DNA of 64,000 nt, taken from contig NC_083388.1 of the NCBI RefSeq assembly GCF_031755915.1, positions 14,582,501 through 14,646,500 of the forward strand, written 5' to 3'. The notes below the pieces were generated by a model. The model searched no databases. It worked only from the letters and a program-made list of their open reading frames with translations, and had not been told where the DNA came from. Shown here piece by piece: positions 10,836 to 22,329 of the stretch (positions within the stretch are counted from its first letter, which is position 1; the number at the start of each line of letters is the position of its first letter). The DNA comes from Ziziphus jujuba. Lineage: Eukaryota > Streptophyta > Magnoliopsida > Rosales > Rhamnaceae. Position numbers and translations under genes: made by a program.

Positions 10836-12770
10836 AGGGGAACTTTCAAAGAGTGAATGTGAGGTATTGAGAGAAATGATTTTTTAAGAATAATATCCTG
10901 TTAAGTAGATAGGAAGCTTTATTCACCACTTAGGTCCAAATTTTTTTAGGGGCATTTGTATAAGATAAAAGAGTTAAGTTCATTCTCTCAACAAATCCAT
11001 TTTACTAAGGGTGTACTTCACTATTGCAATATCTTAAAATACTTCCTATAAGTAGAATTCTTTAAATTCTTTTTTCATAAATTACCAACCATCATCAATT
11101 CCCAAGTAATTAACTTATCTACCAATATGAACTTCTACCATTTTCTTCCATTATTTGAACTTTGCAAAAGTTTCATCTTTCGATTTCAAAATATAAATCC
11201 AAACTTTCCTAGAAAAACCATCAATAATTAACATGAACCATATGCTTCCACCAAAAGATTTATGCCTTGATGGACCCCACAAATCCGAATGAACATAATT
11301 AAATAGCCACTTGTTGTGTGTACTGCTTTGTTGAACTTGATTCTTAAAGCTTTGGCTTAAACATAATATTTATAGAATTCAACTTTTCTCAATCTGTATT
11401 CACATAGTAAGCCTTGTTTCTCTAGTTTTGGTAGTCCTCTTTCACTAATATATGCTAATCTTTGATGCCAAACTTGAGCTTTTTGAACATCACTACTAGT
11501 AGTTACTATTGAAACAATTACGAAAGTACTCTTTCCAAGATATAAAGTCCATTCTTTTATTTTACACCCTTCATGATAACCAAAATAACCTTTAAAACTC
11601 TATCTTTTACCTTATAGTTATAACCATCTGAGTCCAATGTTCCAGCAAAAATTAAATTTCTCTTTAATTTTGAATGTACCTGACATTTTGCAACACTCTC
11701 TCAATATGATCATGCATCTTGATTCTCACTATACTAGAACCAAGAATATTAGATTATTTATTTTTGTTTCCAAGACCTAGCCACCATCAAATGATCTGAA
11801 ATCTTCAAACCAATCCTTGTTAGGAGTCATATGGAAAATGCAACATGAATCAAGTATCCACTGCTTTTCTAAGCTTGAGATTACAACTAAAAGTATATCA
11901 ACACTTTCATAGCCATCTTTTACCATAACAACATCACCCTATATGTCATCATTGTTCTTTTGGTTTTGTTTCTCTTAGGATAGAATTTTCAGATATGGCC
12001 TTCTTTATAACACTTGAATATTCTATGTCTGGACCTTAATTTTCAATGAGGTTTACCTCTACCATTTTTCTATTTGTCTTTTGATTCAGCTTTGACATTC
12101 AAACTTTTACCATTACTACTGCCATTGCTTTCAACATTGAATTCATCTCTAACTCTTAAGTATGAAGTGCTAAAGTCATTTCGTCAAATATTATTGTTGC
12201 TTTACCAAAATTATGGTAAATCTAAATTCTCTTTAGGATTCTAGTAATAAGTTCAGTAAAATAATTGCGTAACTCTCATCATCGCTTTTCTCATCATCAA
12301 TCGAAGTCAAAGTAAGGCAATTTTCTTAAAATCATTTAGGTTTTGCTTTATGTTCTTTGTTCTATCCATCTTAAAACCAAAGAATTTTTCCTTAAGCAAA
12401 ACCCTATTTGTCAAAGATTTTGTTAAATAAAATTCTTTAACTTTCTTCCATACCTTGAGTGCAATATCTTCTCCATATATCTGTCTCAATGCATTATTAA
12501 CCAAATAAAGAATCATGATTGAATAAGCTGATCTTAAAGATTTGCCTTTCGATCATCTGCCATGAAATCTGAAAGTGTTTCGAGATCTTCAAAAGCTTTG
12601 TGAAGTTTCTGTTGTACTAACAAATATTCATCTTCTTCCTCCAAGATCCCCATCAAAGCGACTTATTTCAAACTTAATGCTTCCCATATCTCAGTAAAAA
12701 GTATCAAAGAACAATCAACTCTAACATTTCTTATTTAAAAGGAGCATTTTAAACACAAGCTCTAATACCA
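10836..12770 (-). pseudogene. decayed Ty1/copia element: gag to integrase, 3' half missing
   Basis: On the minus strand, gag of the UBN2 type is visible at about 12700-12190; the open piece 12307-12516 has a TKSLTNR block and an FKMD block. The integrase core lies at about 11340-10840 with an SDLWGPSR motif, an I-I-D-G-F-S-R block and a later VERMN block. RT and RNase H are absent because the element is cut at about 10836. Many stops and shifts make it old. A primer site with one mismatch to the initiator tRNA-Met type lies at 12759-12770, as TGGTATTAGAGC on the minus strand. Confidence 0.7.
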
Positions 12771-12775
12771 CCTAA

Positions 12776-13000
12776 TGACGACAAATACCAAAATCTAACT
12801 TGTTTCTTAAATATAGATGTTGCAGACTTCAAGAGGAATTAATAACTAGTAGATCGAAAAAACAAAGATTGAAATTTTATATTGGTTTAGCTCTCAAGAT
12901 GAGAACCTGCATCTAGTTATAATAATGCCTAAATTCACTGTAAAAAATTTTACAAGATGAGTTTGGCACATTACAAACATACGCCTCTCTATTTTTTGGA
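12776..13000 (-). repeat. probable 5' LTR remnant of the decayed copia element
   Basis: It starts TGACGAC five bases outside the primer site, and holds no coding sequence. The outer end cannot be fixed because no second LTR copy is present in the window. Confidence 0.4.
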
Positions 13001-14071
13001 CATGTAAATGATACATGATACTAGCATTAATAATCATGAGATTTTGACGCTTTACGTTCATATCTTGGTATTATTTTCATGTGCACATGTAAAACCCATT
13101 AGCACAGTGTTGATAATAAATTTGGTTAGCTTGATTAATATTTTTGTCATAATTAATATGTTATTTATATGGCCTCAGATCCTTATTTCATGGTAATTGT
13201 AGGCTTAGGCTCCATTTGGGACTAATTTTGGAGCTCGAAAACTAATTATCAAAGAATCTAAAGCTACTTTAAATGTTTTGTAAAGCTCCAAAATTTGATT
13301 TTACAAGAATCTTTCTCTGACAACTATTTTTTTAAAAACAGCAAAAGACTAGCTTTTGAAATTCTAATTTTAACTTCTCTAATCATCCATAATTAAAATG
13401 CCCATTTTCTATTTTATTAAAACTTAATATTATTTTTGTCCTACAATTATTCGTATTCTATTAAACAATGTTATGATCAACATTTTTTAATCTTTATTTT
13501 TTTTTTTCATTTACTGTAATTCTTTTATCAATATTTATGATAATTGTGATGGAAAAAAATTATGTTAAATATTTAGTAATAAATGTTACATATAGTAATA
13601 AAAATATAACACTACAAGTAAATAAATGATAATAAATAATGTACTTTTTAGTCATTATATATTGTAATCATCAATTAAACACTATTATTTACCAAACACA
13701 TAAATATTGATTTTAAATCATACACCAATTACTAAATAATAATTTACTACAGCTAATTCTTTGTACAAGCCAGTTAAAGTTGATGTTCTTAGAAATTAAA
13801 ATAATACCAAACTAACTCTTATTCTAATGATAAAATCATTGAAAATACTTCTCCTTTTTAATTTAAAGATTCAACATATCGAGGTGAAATTACTAGTGTG
13901 AAATATTGTCCAATTTAAGATATGAGGAACTAATGAAATTTATTTCAATATGTGAGTTGATTTGGTTTATCATAATTTCTTGTTAAGATATACTCCATAG
14001 AGGAATTATTTCCTTATTAAACACTTAATTGTACCAATAAATATTATTATAGCCATTTTTATTGAGATGCA
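13001..14071. other. AT-rich spacer with a possible decayed MITE
   Basis: No gene seen. The segment 13206-13815 begins GGCTCCATTTGGG and ends with CCAAACTAACTC, ends that resemble the inverted GGCTCCGTTTGG / CCAAACGGAGCC termini of small hAT-type elements but match poorly. The rest is AT-rich sequence without repeats I can place. Confidence 0.3.
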
Positions 14072-14076
14072 TAAAA
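14072..14076. other. target-site duplication TAAAA (left) of the main copia element
   Basis: TAAAA precedes the LTR start TGTTGGAG at 14077 and is repeated at 27892-27896 after the LTR end CAACA at 27891. Confidence 0.85.
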
Positions 14077-14122
14077 TGTTGGAGTTTGGTGTGGTTTTGG
14101 GTTCACATGGCCAAGAGTGTTG
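14077..14122 (-). repeat. first 46 bp of the split 3' LTR of the main copia element
   Basis: TGTTGGAGTTTGG through GAGTGTTG matches the start of the 5' LTR at 26843. The rest resumes at 16535, with TGTTG present on both sides of the insert (14118-14122 and 16535-16539). Confidence 0.9.
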
Positions 14123-15048
14123 TGTTGAAAAGGTGGCAAGATCCTTGTGCAAACCAAAATCCACCAAGGTTTGCACCCTCTTTCTTTCTTTAAAAAAAAT
14201 ATTTTGTTGAATGACCTAATGCAATATTTATATCTATATTTTATGTTCCTTTTATGTCTTTTGGATGCCTAAGTTTTATTGTATTTAGCTTATAAATTGT
14301 CTCTTTGTTGGGTATTGATTTTATTTTGTAAAATGATTATTTCCAGCAACATAGATCCATCGTTGGAGTTGGATTTCTATGAGCTTTTAGAACGTGATTA
14401 TGATTTTTGGATATGTTGTAATATACATGTAAATGAAAATATTAAAAAAATAATGACTCAAAAAGGCCTTGGGAAGCCCAAGATATGCAGGTTGCAAGTT
14501 GGCATAACTGCTGAGATTTCTAACAGTTATGGCCCATGGGTTTGACATGAATTGAAGATCTTACCCAATTCTTTTGGACTTGGTCTTCTTTAGATTTCAT
14601 CCTTGATATTTTAACATGTAACATGCCAAAATTCAAGCAATTTGGATGAATAGATCCTAGCCTTCCATCTAATCAAAGGAGTAGTACAGGATTAAGTGGA
14701 GACAGTTTTTTGGAATTCAAAATCTCACCAACTCTTATCATAATTATGCACCCACATGTGAAGCTGGTGGTTGAACAGTTATGTATCATAATTTTGAGTG
14801 GGAAATGTGTAAATTTTGAATTTTAAAGACTTCCATTTGGTCCCACACGCACGTCACATGTATGAGACAAGTTTTGTATATATATATGCAACAAATGAAT
14901 GAAAAGCAAAAATGAATTAGTGTGCTGTCTAATTTTGTGTGGCCTACTCTAACATCTTCTCTTCTTCTTCATCTTCTTCTTCTTCCTTCAAAACAAAAAC
15001 CCTAACAATCCTAAATATCACCATACCAAGAAAAAACACAAAAATCAC
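14123..15048 (+). repeat. truncated 5' LTR of the nested copia element
   Basis: Matches 15454-16534 until about 15048, where LTR sequence ending AAAAATCAC changes to RNase H sequence beginning TTGGGAGTGG. Both parental sequences contain TCAC at the joint, a short microhomology. Confidence 0.85.
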
Positions 15049-15439
15049 TTGGGAGTGGTCCTTTCTCATGGAATGCAAAGAAACAAAGCACAATGGCTCA
15101 AAGTACTGCAGAAGCCGAATACATTGCTTGCTCATCTTGTGCAAACCAATGTATTCGATTAAGGAAGTTGATGGGAGATCTTGGTCATACTCAAGAAAGT
15201 CCAACCATTATCAAATTTGATGACACTTCAGCAATTTCAATAGCCAAGAACCCGGTACAACATGGAAGAACAAAACATATTCCGGTGAAATATCATTCTT
15301 TAAGGGAGTTTGAAGATCTTGGAGAAGTCTCTTTGGAGTATGTGAATTCATAGGAGAACCATGCAGATGTGTTCACAAAGCCACTTGGAAAGACCAGATT
15401 TGAGGCATTAAGCACTCTCCTTAATGTCTCTAGTAAGAT
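15049..15439 (+). pseudogene. copia RNase H C-terminal remnant (nested element)
   Basis: The + strand frame encodes the end of copia RNase H: an SWNAKKQST block, the catalytic-type STAEAEYIA block, a DDTSAISIAKNPVQHGRTKH block that matches the copia D-N-x-S-A-I-x-L-x-x-N-P-x-x-H-x-R-x-K-H-I pattern, then DVFTKPLGKTRF. A TAG at 15351-15353 interrupts it, and the first aspartate of the usual first D is replaced or lost with the deletion. It is 5'-truncated by the deletion at 15048. Confidence 0.85.
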
Positions 15440-15440
15440 T

Positions 15441-15453
15441 TACCAAGGAGGAG
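15441..15453 (+). other. polypurine tract of the nested copia element
   Basis: ACCAAGGAGGAG lies directly before the 3' LTR start TGTTGAA, in the sense of the element. The equivalent tract of the main copia element is at 17536-17546 on the other strand. Confidence 0.7.
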
Positions 15454-16534
15454 TGTTGAAAAGGTGGTAATCTTGCCACCTTGTGCAAACCAAAGTTCAC
15501 CAAGGTTTGCATTACCTAATGCAATATTTATGTCTATGTTTTATGTTCCTTTTAATTTCTTTTGAATGCCTAAGTTTTATTGTATTTAGCTTGGGAATTG
15601 TCTTTTTGTTGGGTATTAATTTTATTTTGTAAAATGGCTATGTGTTGGAAACACTGTTTCCAGCAATATAGATCCATTGTTGGAGATGGAATTATTGGAG
15701 CTTTTAGAACAAGCTTATGATTTTTTTATATATTGTAATAGACATGTAAATAAAAATATATAAAAAAGAATGACTCAAAAAGGCCTTGGGAAGCCCAAGT
15801 TTTTTATATATTGTAATAGACATGTAAATAAAAATATATAAAAAAGAATGACTCAAAAAGGCCTTGGGAAGCCCAAGATATGCAAGTTGCAAGTTGGCAT
15901 AAATGCTGAGATTTTCAGCAGTTATGGCCCACGGGTTTGAGATGAATTGGAGGCCTTACCCAATTCTTTTGGACATGGTCTTCTCCAGATTTCATCCTTG
16001 ATATTCCAACATTCCATATGCCAAAATTCAACCAATTTTGATGAAGATATCCCAGCCTTCCATCTAGTCAAAGTAATAGTATAGGATTAGGTGAAGACAG
16101 TTTTTTGAAATTTAAAATCTCACAAACTCTTGTCATGATTATGCACTCACATGTGAAGCAGGTAGTTGAACGGTTATGTAACATAATTTTGAGTGGGAAA
16201 TGTGTAAATTTTGAATTTTAAAGACTTCCATTTGGTCCCACACACACCACACATGTATGAGACAAGTTTTGTATCTATATATGCAACAAATGAATGAAAG
16301 CAAAATTGACTTAGTGTGCTGTTTAGTTTTGTGTGGCCTACTCTAACATCTTCTCTTCTTCTTCATCTTCTTCTTCTTCCTTCAAAACAAAAACCCTAAC
16401 AATCCTAAATATAACAAACACAAAATTTACCTAAACGTAAAATCAAAATCCAGATTAAAAGTTGTGAACAAGACTAATACCTTGTGTACAACACTCTTGG
16501 CCAAGTGAACCTAAAACCACACCTAACTCCAACA
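15454..16534 (+). repeat. 3' LTR of the nested copia element
   Basis: Full LTR from TGTTGAAAAGG to CTCCAACA. It contains a tandem duplication of about 79 bp (about 15722-15800 and 15801-15877, sharing TTGTAATAGACATGTAAAT and AGGCCTTGGGAAGCCCAA) that the other LTR copies lack. It abuts the host element's LTR remainder at 16535 in inverted orientation. Confidence 0.9.
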
Positions 16535-17535
16535 TGTTGTACACAAGGTGCGCACAACCTTTAATCCGGTTTTTCGTTTTGATGTTTCGGTGATTTTTGT
16601 GTTTTTTGTTTGGTATGGTGATATTTAGGATTGTTAGGGTTTTTGTTTTGAAGGAAGAAGAAGAAGATGAAGAAGAATAGAAGATGTTAGAATAGGTCAC
16701 ACAAAACTAAACAACACACTAATTCATTTTTTTTTCATTCATTTGTTAAATATATAGATACAAAACTTGTCTCATACATGTGAGTTCTGTGGGACCAAAT
16801 GGAAGCCTTTAAAATTCAAAATTTACACATTTCCCACTCAAAATTATGATACATAACTGTTCAACCTCCATCTCACATGTGAGTGCATAATTATGACAAG
16901 GGTTGGTGAGATTTTGAATTTAAAAAAAAAACTGTCTCCACCTAATCCGGTACTACTACTATGACCAGATGGAAGGCTGAGACATCTTCATCCAAACTGC
17001 TTGAATTTTGGCATTTGGCATGTTCAAAATTAATGATGAAATCTGGAGAAGATCAAGTCCAAAATAATTGGGTAAGGCCTCCAAGTCATCTCAAACCCGT
17101 GGGCCATAACTGCTAGAAATCTCAGCAGTTATGTCAACTTGCAATCTGCATATCTTGGGCTTCCCAAGGCCTTTTTGAGTCATTCTTTTTTCTATATTTT
17201 CTTTTATATATCTATTACAACATATCCGAAAATCATAACCTCATTTTAAAAGCTCAGAGAACCCTAGCCCCAACAATGGACTTATGTTACTGGAAACTCT
17301 ATTTCCAGCGCATAGCCATTTTACAAAATAAAATCAATACCCAACAAAGAGATAATTCCTAAGCTAAATACAATAAAACTTAGGCATTCAAAAGACATTA
17401 AAAGGAGCATAAAACATAGACATAAATATTGCATTAGGTCATTCAACAAAATATTTCTTTTAAAGAACGAAAGAGGGTGCAAACCTTTGTGGATTTTGGT
17501 TTGCACAAGGTGGCAAGATTACCACCTTTTCAACA
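16535..17535 (-). repeat. remainder of the split 3' LTR of the main copia element
   Basis: Starts with the second TGTTG target copy, continues as the family LTR, and ends CTTTTCAACA next to the polypurine tract (CCAAGGAGGAG on the minus strand, 17536-17546). Together with 14077-14122 it is nearly the same length as the 5' LTR. Confidence 0.9.
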
Positions 17536-17546
17536 CTCCTCCTTGG

Positions 17547-17880
17547 TAATCTTGCTAGAGACATTAAGAAAAATCCTTAATGCCTCAAATCTGGTCTTTC
17601 TAAGTGGCTTTTTGAACACATCCACAAGGTTCTCCTCCGAATTCACATACTCCAAAGAGACTTCTCCAAGATCTTCAAACTCCCTCAAGGAATGATATTT
17701 CATCGGAATATGTTTTGTTCTTCCATGTTGTACCGGGTTCATAGCTATTGAAATTGCTGAAATGTTGTCACATTTGATAATGGTTGGACTTTCTTGAGTA
17801 TGGCCAAGATCTCCCATCAACTTCCTTAACCAAATACATTAGTTTGCACAAGATGAGCAAACAATGTATTCGGCTTTCAG
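17547..17880 (-). pseudogene. main copia element RNase H, C-terminal part
   Basis: Minus-strand frame open at 17530-17820 with the same RNase H end as in the nested copy (NPVQHGRTKH block, then KKPLRKTRF). The catalytic-type TKH/HIPMKYH region is intact. The reading continues upstream until the CACTA transposon interrupts it at 17884 within the S-T-A-E-A-E-Y block; it resumes at 22987. Confidence 0.85.
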
Positions 17881-17883
17881 GTA
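17881..17883. other. target-site duplication GTA (left) of the CACTA element
   Basis: GTA before CACTAC is repeated at 22984-22986 after GTAGTG. Three-base duplications are diagnostic of the CACTA superfamily. Confidence 0.85.
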
Positions 17884-18303
17884 CACTACGCGAAAATTGA
17901 TATCTAGCGACACTCACTTAGCGACGCTTTGAAACAAACGCGTCTAAAAAAATAAAACCGAGACTTTAAGGTTAATGCGTCAGTAAAAATTTAATAAATT
18001 AACGATGCATCCTAAAACAGTCGATGTCAAACGGTCTTTAAAAACAACAACACACGACACATCCATTAAGAGTCGCTGAATATGCAGCTGAACAGAGTCG
18101 CTTTGAATACTGTGCATATATTTTCTCTGAATTATATTGTTTAAATGCTAGACTTATGAAAAATGATTAACTATCAACTTATCTATGTTTGCATAATAAC
18201 AAAATTTAATTATGCAAGGTTGTTGTTCAATTATATAATTTTTCATGTACAGTTTATTCTTGCAAATCTCTTAAATAATATTCTTTTTTTTTTCCTAAGA
18301 TAT

Positions 18304-19290
18304 TGGTAACAGGCGACACAAAAAAATCATTCCGAGTTGCCTGGTCCCCTTTTTTTTAAATTTAAAATCAACCTGATTTTGTTGAAAAATTCAAATAACT
18401 AGTGAAAATATTCATGCAACATAATTGAATTGGTTTTTTTTTTTTTAAATATAGGTAACAGGCGACACACAGTCTTTTTTATACGTCGCCTATTCTCTTT
18501 TTTTTTTTTTTTTTTGGTTATTTTAATCAATCTAATGTTATTTCAACTTCAAATAACCAGTGAAAATATTAGAGTAACATAACTTAAGCAACATAACTGA
18601 ACTGGTTTTTTTTTTTTTAAATATAGGTAACAGGCGATGCACAGTCTTCTTTACGCATCGCCTATTCTCTTTTTCTTTTCCTTTTTGTTCTTTTAATCAA
18701 TCTAATGTTATTTCAACTTTAAATAACCAGTAAAAATATTAGAGCAACATAACTGAAGCAACATAACTGAGCTAGTTTTTTTTTTTTTTTTTAAATATAG
18801 GTAACATGCAACCCACAGTCTCCTTTATGCTTCGCCTGTTCTCTTTTTTGTTTTTTTTTTTTTTGTTCTTTTAATCAATCTAATTTTATTTTAACTACAA
18901 ATAACTAGTGAAAATATTAGAGCAACATAACTGAGTTGATTTTTTTTTTTTTTAAGATTTTGGTAACAGGCAACGCACAATGAAGAATATGCGTTGCCTG
19001 TTCTCCTTTTTTTCTTTTTTTTGTTCTTTTAGTCAATTTAATTTTATTTCAACTACAAATAACCAGTGAAAATATTATAGCATCATAATTGAGCTGGTTT
19101 TTCTTATTTTTTTTAAATTTTGTTAACAGGCAACGCACAATGAAGATTTTACGTCGCCTGTTCTCCTTTTTTTTTTTTTTGTTTCTTTTAGTCAATCTAA
19201 TTTTATTTCAACTACAAATAACCAGTGAAAATATTAGAGCAACATAACTGAGCTATTTTTTTTTTTTAAAGATTTTGGTAATAAGGGATA
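18304..19290 (+). repeat. tandem array of about 162-bp units in the CACTA element, forward arm
   Basis: The block GGTAACAGGCGACGCAC (with variants) recurs at about 18304, 18453, 18625, 18801, 18961, 19123 and 19276, spaced 149-176 bp. Each unit also contains a complementary GTCGCCTGTTCTC block about 40 bp later, a poly-T tract, and an ATAACCAGTGAAAATATTAGAGCAACATAACTGAG-like segment. Unit copies differ by substitutions and poly-T length. Confidence 0.85.
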
Positions 19291-19440
19291 CACATTGTGT
19301 GTCTCCAATTAGTAATAGGTGACGCACATTGTGAGTCTTAGTTAGTAATAGGTGACTCTAGTAGTAGGCGACGCACATTGTGCATCTCCAGTTAGTAATA
19401 GGTGACGTACATTGTGCGTCACCAGTTACCAATATCTTTA
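19291..19440. repeat. short-period GCGAC array at the centre of the palindrome
   Basis: GGTGACGCACATTGTG-type blocks are repeated four or five times at short spacing between the forward and inverted arrays. This is the turn-around of the palindrome. Confidence 0.65.
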
Positions 19441-19960
19441 AAAAAAAAAAAAAAAAGGAGCTCAATTATGTTGCTCTGATATTTTCACTTGTTATTTGTA
19501 GTTGAAATAAAATTAGATTGACTCAAAAAACTAAAAAAAAAAAAGGAGAACTAGCGACGCACAATCTTCATTGCGCATCGCTTGTTAACAAAATTTAAAA
19601 AAAAAAAAAATTAGCTGAGCTATGTTGCTCTAATATTTTTACTGGTTATATGCAGTTGAAATAAAATTAGATTGACTAAAAGAACCAAAAAAAAAAAAAA
19701 AAAGGAGAACAGGCGACGCACAATCTTCATTGTGTGTCGCCTGTTAAAAAAAAAAAAAACCAGCTCAGTTATGTTAGTTTAATATTTTCACTGGTTATTT
19801 GTAGTTGAAATAAAATTAGATTGACTAGAAGAATAAAAAAAAAAAAAACATCTCAGTTATGTTGGTCTAATATTTTCACTGGTTATTTGTAGTTGAACTA
19901 AAATTAGATTAACTAAAAGAACAAAAAAAAAAAAATTAAACCCAGAACCTCTTACACTCT
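19441..19960 (-). repeat. inverted arm of the 162-bp array in the CACTA element
   Basis: The same unit appears in reverse complement, with unit ends at about 19427, 19587 and 19745 and a shortened copy near 19845. Poly-A replaces poly-T and GTTATTTGTAGTTGAAATAA replaces its complement. Together with 18304-19290 it could fold into a long hairpin. Confidence 0.8.
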
Positions 19961-19999
19961 GAAGGAATCACCACACCACCAGGCCAAATTATTTGGATG

Positions 20000-22160
20000 T
20001 AATAATACAACAAAAACTAGCTTAATATAGTTTTAGTTGATGTATTTTTAACAAAGAGTCACCAAATAGATGAAAAGGAGACGCATTTGCAACAACTGCA
20101 TCGCCTTTTCACTCAAACAATTTTTAAATTTTTTTGAATTTGAAAGTTGTTTTTTGTAATTTTTTTAATTTTGTAAATATGCTTTTTATTAATTGGTAGA
20201 TAAGCAATCAACAAAACTAATTAAAGATTAAAAAAATAATAATAATAAAACATGGAATACGCGACGCGTTTTAATGGAATTGCGTCTCCTGTTCCTTCAA
20301 TTTTTTTATTTTTTTCTTTAAGAAAAAGCAATTTAATAGATTTTCAATTTTTAAAAACAAGTAAGCTATCATTGACCATAAACACATAAAAGTTAAACTC
20401 ATTTAACATACTTATGTAGATAAATTGGTCAATAAATGCTTGTTGAATTAGAATTCTATATTCGGTACCCTATCTCAAATTAGGTCTTGAAATATTTTGT
20501 GTCTCGTCTATACACATATATGTGAATAATTGAGAAGAGTATTGACAAAACTATTTTCTGTTTTTAGATCAATGTAATTTATGTTCATTGGATTGCTACA
20601 TGAATATATTTGTAGATGAACAATTAAAAAACTATTTAAAGATTATAAAGAAAATATAAAAATTGGAACAGGCGACACTTTTAGGCCATAATGCATCGCT
20701 TGATCCCACAATTCAAGAATAAGCAACATTTCTTGAAGAGAATGCGTCGCCTATTCTCTCAATTAAGAAAAACAAAAATTTTAAAAGACATGCAAATTTT
20801 ATAAAGAATAAAGGTATACTTGAAAAATAGAAAAATAAATAGCAATCTTTGATATTTTGCTTCGCATTTTTAAAAAATATTTTCAGTTTTTATTTGTAGA
20901 TGAAAACTAAAAAATTAATCAAAGAAAAAAAATGAAATTGAGAGAAAAGGCGAATTTTTGCCATTTTTTGAAAATTTTTAGCACATTTTAAATTTTTTTA
21001 CGCGCCCCTTTGAATCTCTTTTCTTTTTTAAAACTACATCAAGTACACTATCTAATAGATATTAGATTTGGAAGCAATCTAAGAAAGATTTGAAGAGTGA
21101 AATATTTTAGGTTTCATTTTTCATTTGCCTATGTTGTTGTCGGCAAGGAAGCTGGATTTCTTTGTGTTGCGTGATTTTCTGGGTTTCTTCTTTCTTTGTT
21201 ACCATCGTTTAGGTGAGTTTCTTTTTCTTTATGGTTGGTAGAGACATGTGGTGGGTTGGTTTTTTTTTTTTTTTTTTCATTTTAACTGCAAGTTAGGTTC
21301 ATTGGATTTTATTAATCTTGCTTTTGTTGAAATTTTGTTTGTAATATTGCTTGACACTGTTTTGCTAAGTTCAACAAGTATTTTATGTTGAAGATCAACT
21401 AGATTCGAGATGGTCTGTTATTTTAACTTCACCACAACACCGTACTTTTGTTAAAGAAGATGTTCTTGGAGATACTACGATGGCTCACAATCCATTTGTC
21501 ATATAGTTGCTAAGTATCGATGAAAATGATAATGAGGATGAATGTGAGAGTGACTATGTTTGTAATGACTGTAAGGGGATATGGATAAACAATATCTTCT
21601 AAATAAATTGGTACGTATATTTATTAACTTATGTTTTAAGTAATATTTATAACATTTATTATTATTCATTTAATTATTTTTTTGATCCGCTTCATTATGT
21701 GTTTTCCACTTTTAATTAGGAGAAATGCACTTCGACAAATCTTAAGAATGATGGTAATATTCTTTAAATTTTCATTTACTAAATTACAAATTTAATAATA
21801 ATTGATATTTTATTTATTTTGCATAAGTGTTTGTAACTTTTTCAATTTTTCCATATGCAGTATGAGGGTGTAATATCAGCAACAAGAGGACGTCAACTTC
21901 CACCTCAATAAGTATGCATTCATGGAAGTTTAATTAATATTAAATTTGTTATGAAAAAATATAATAGTTTACAAATTATGTCAAAATATGTAAATGAGTT
22001 AATATTTAATTCATTTGATAATTAATTTGTCATGAAAAAATATGTATTTTAAATTTTTGTATTCTAATAATTCTGGATGAAGCTAGTTTTTGTTTTTTTG
22101 TATTTTAATTATTTTATATTTTTACTATTTTAATAATATTCACAAAATTAAAAATTAAAA
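20000..22160. other. central region of the CACTA element, no gene recognised
   Basis: AT-rich. Between about 21050 and 21920 there are patches that look like old exons and introns on the + strand: a stretch after 21118, a GTGAG-type donor near 21212, and a short acidic frame around 21510-21600 with E-C-E-S-D-Y-V-C-N-D-C. No continuous frame or known domain is present. It may be residue of the element's own genes or of captured host sequence. Confidence 0.3.
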
Positions 22161-22329
22161 AAACGAATGGGCGACGCATCAACAAGAAACAAGGTCGCCT
22201 AACATATTTGGTGATCTTTACTTGCCTATCTTTAGCGACTAACAAATCTAGCGATGCTTAAAACAGTGTCACTAATATCATTTTTAGCGACTTTTCTAAA
22301 GATAAATAAAGAGTCACTATAAGTAATGA

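Larger units (their letters stand above)
14123..16534 (+). mobile_element. internally deleted Ty1/copia element of the same family, inserted in the LTR
   Basis: It begins TGTTGAAAAGG and ends CTCCAACA, flanked by TGTTG duplications. It consists of a 5' LTR cut at about 15048, an RNase H remnant (15049-15439), a polypurine tract and a full 3' LTR (15454-16534). Gag, protease, integrase and RT have been lost by a deletion joining the middle of the 5' LTR to RNase H. It lies in the opposite orientation to its host element. Confidence 0.9.

Noticed and set aside
13206..13815. MITE with GGCTCCATTTGG / CCAAACTAACTC ends
   Set aside because: The ends match poorly and no target duplication is visible, so it is listed only as a possibility within the spacer.
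14939..15220. Serine-rich frame on the + strand and acidic frame on the minus strand
   Set aside because: Both come from the TCTTCTTCTT tract in the copia LTR; the same tract gives similar frames at 16455-16700.
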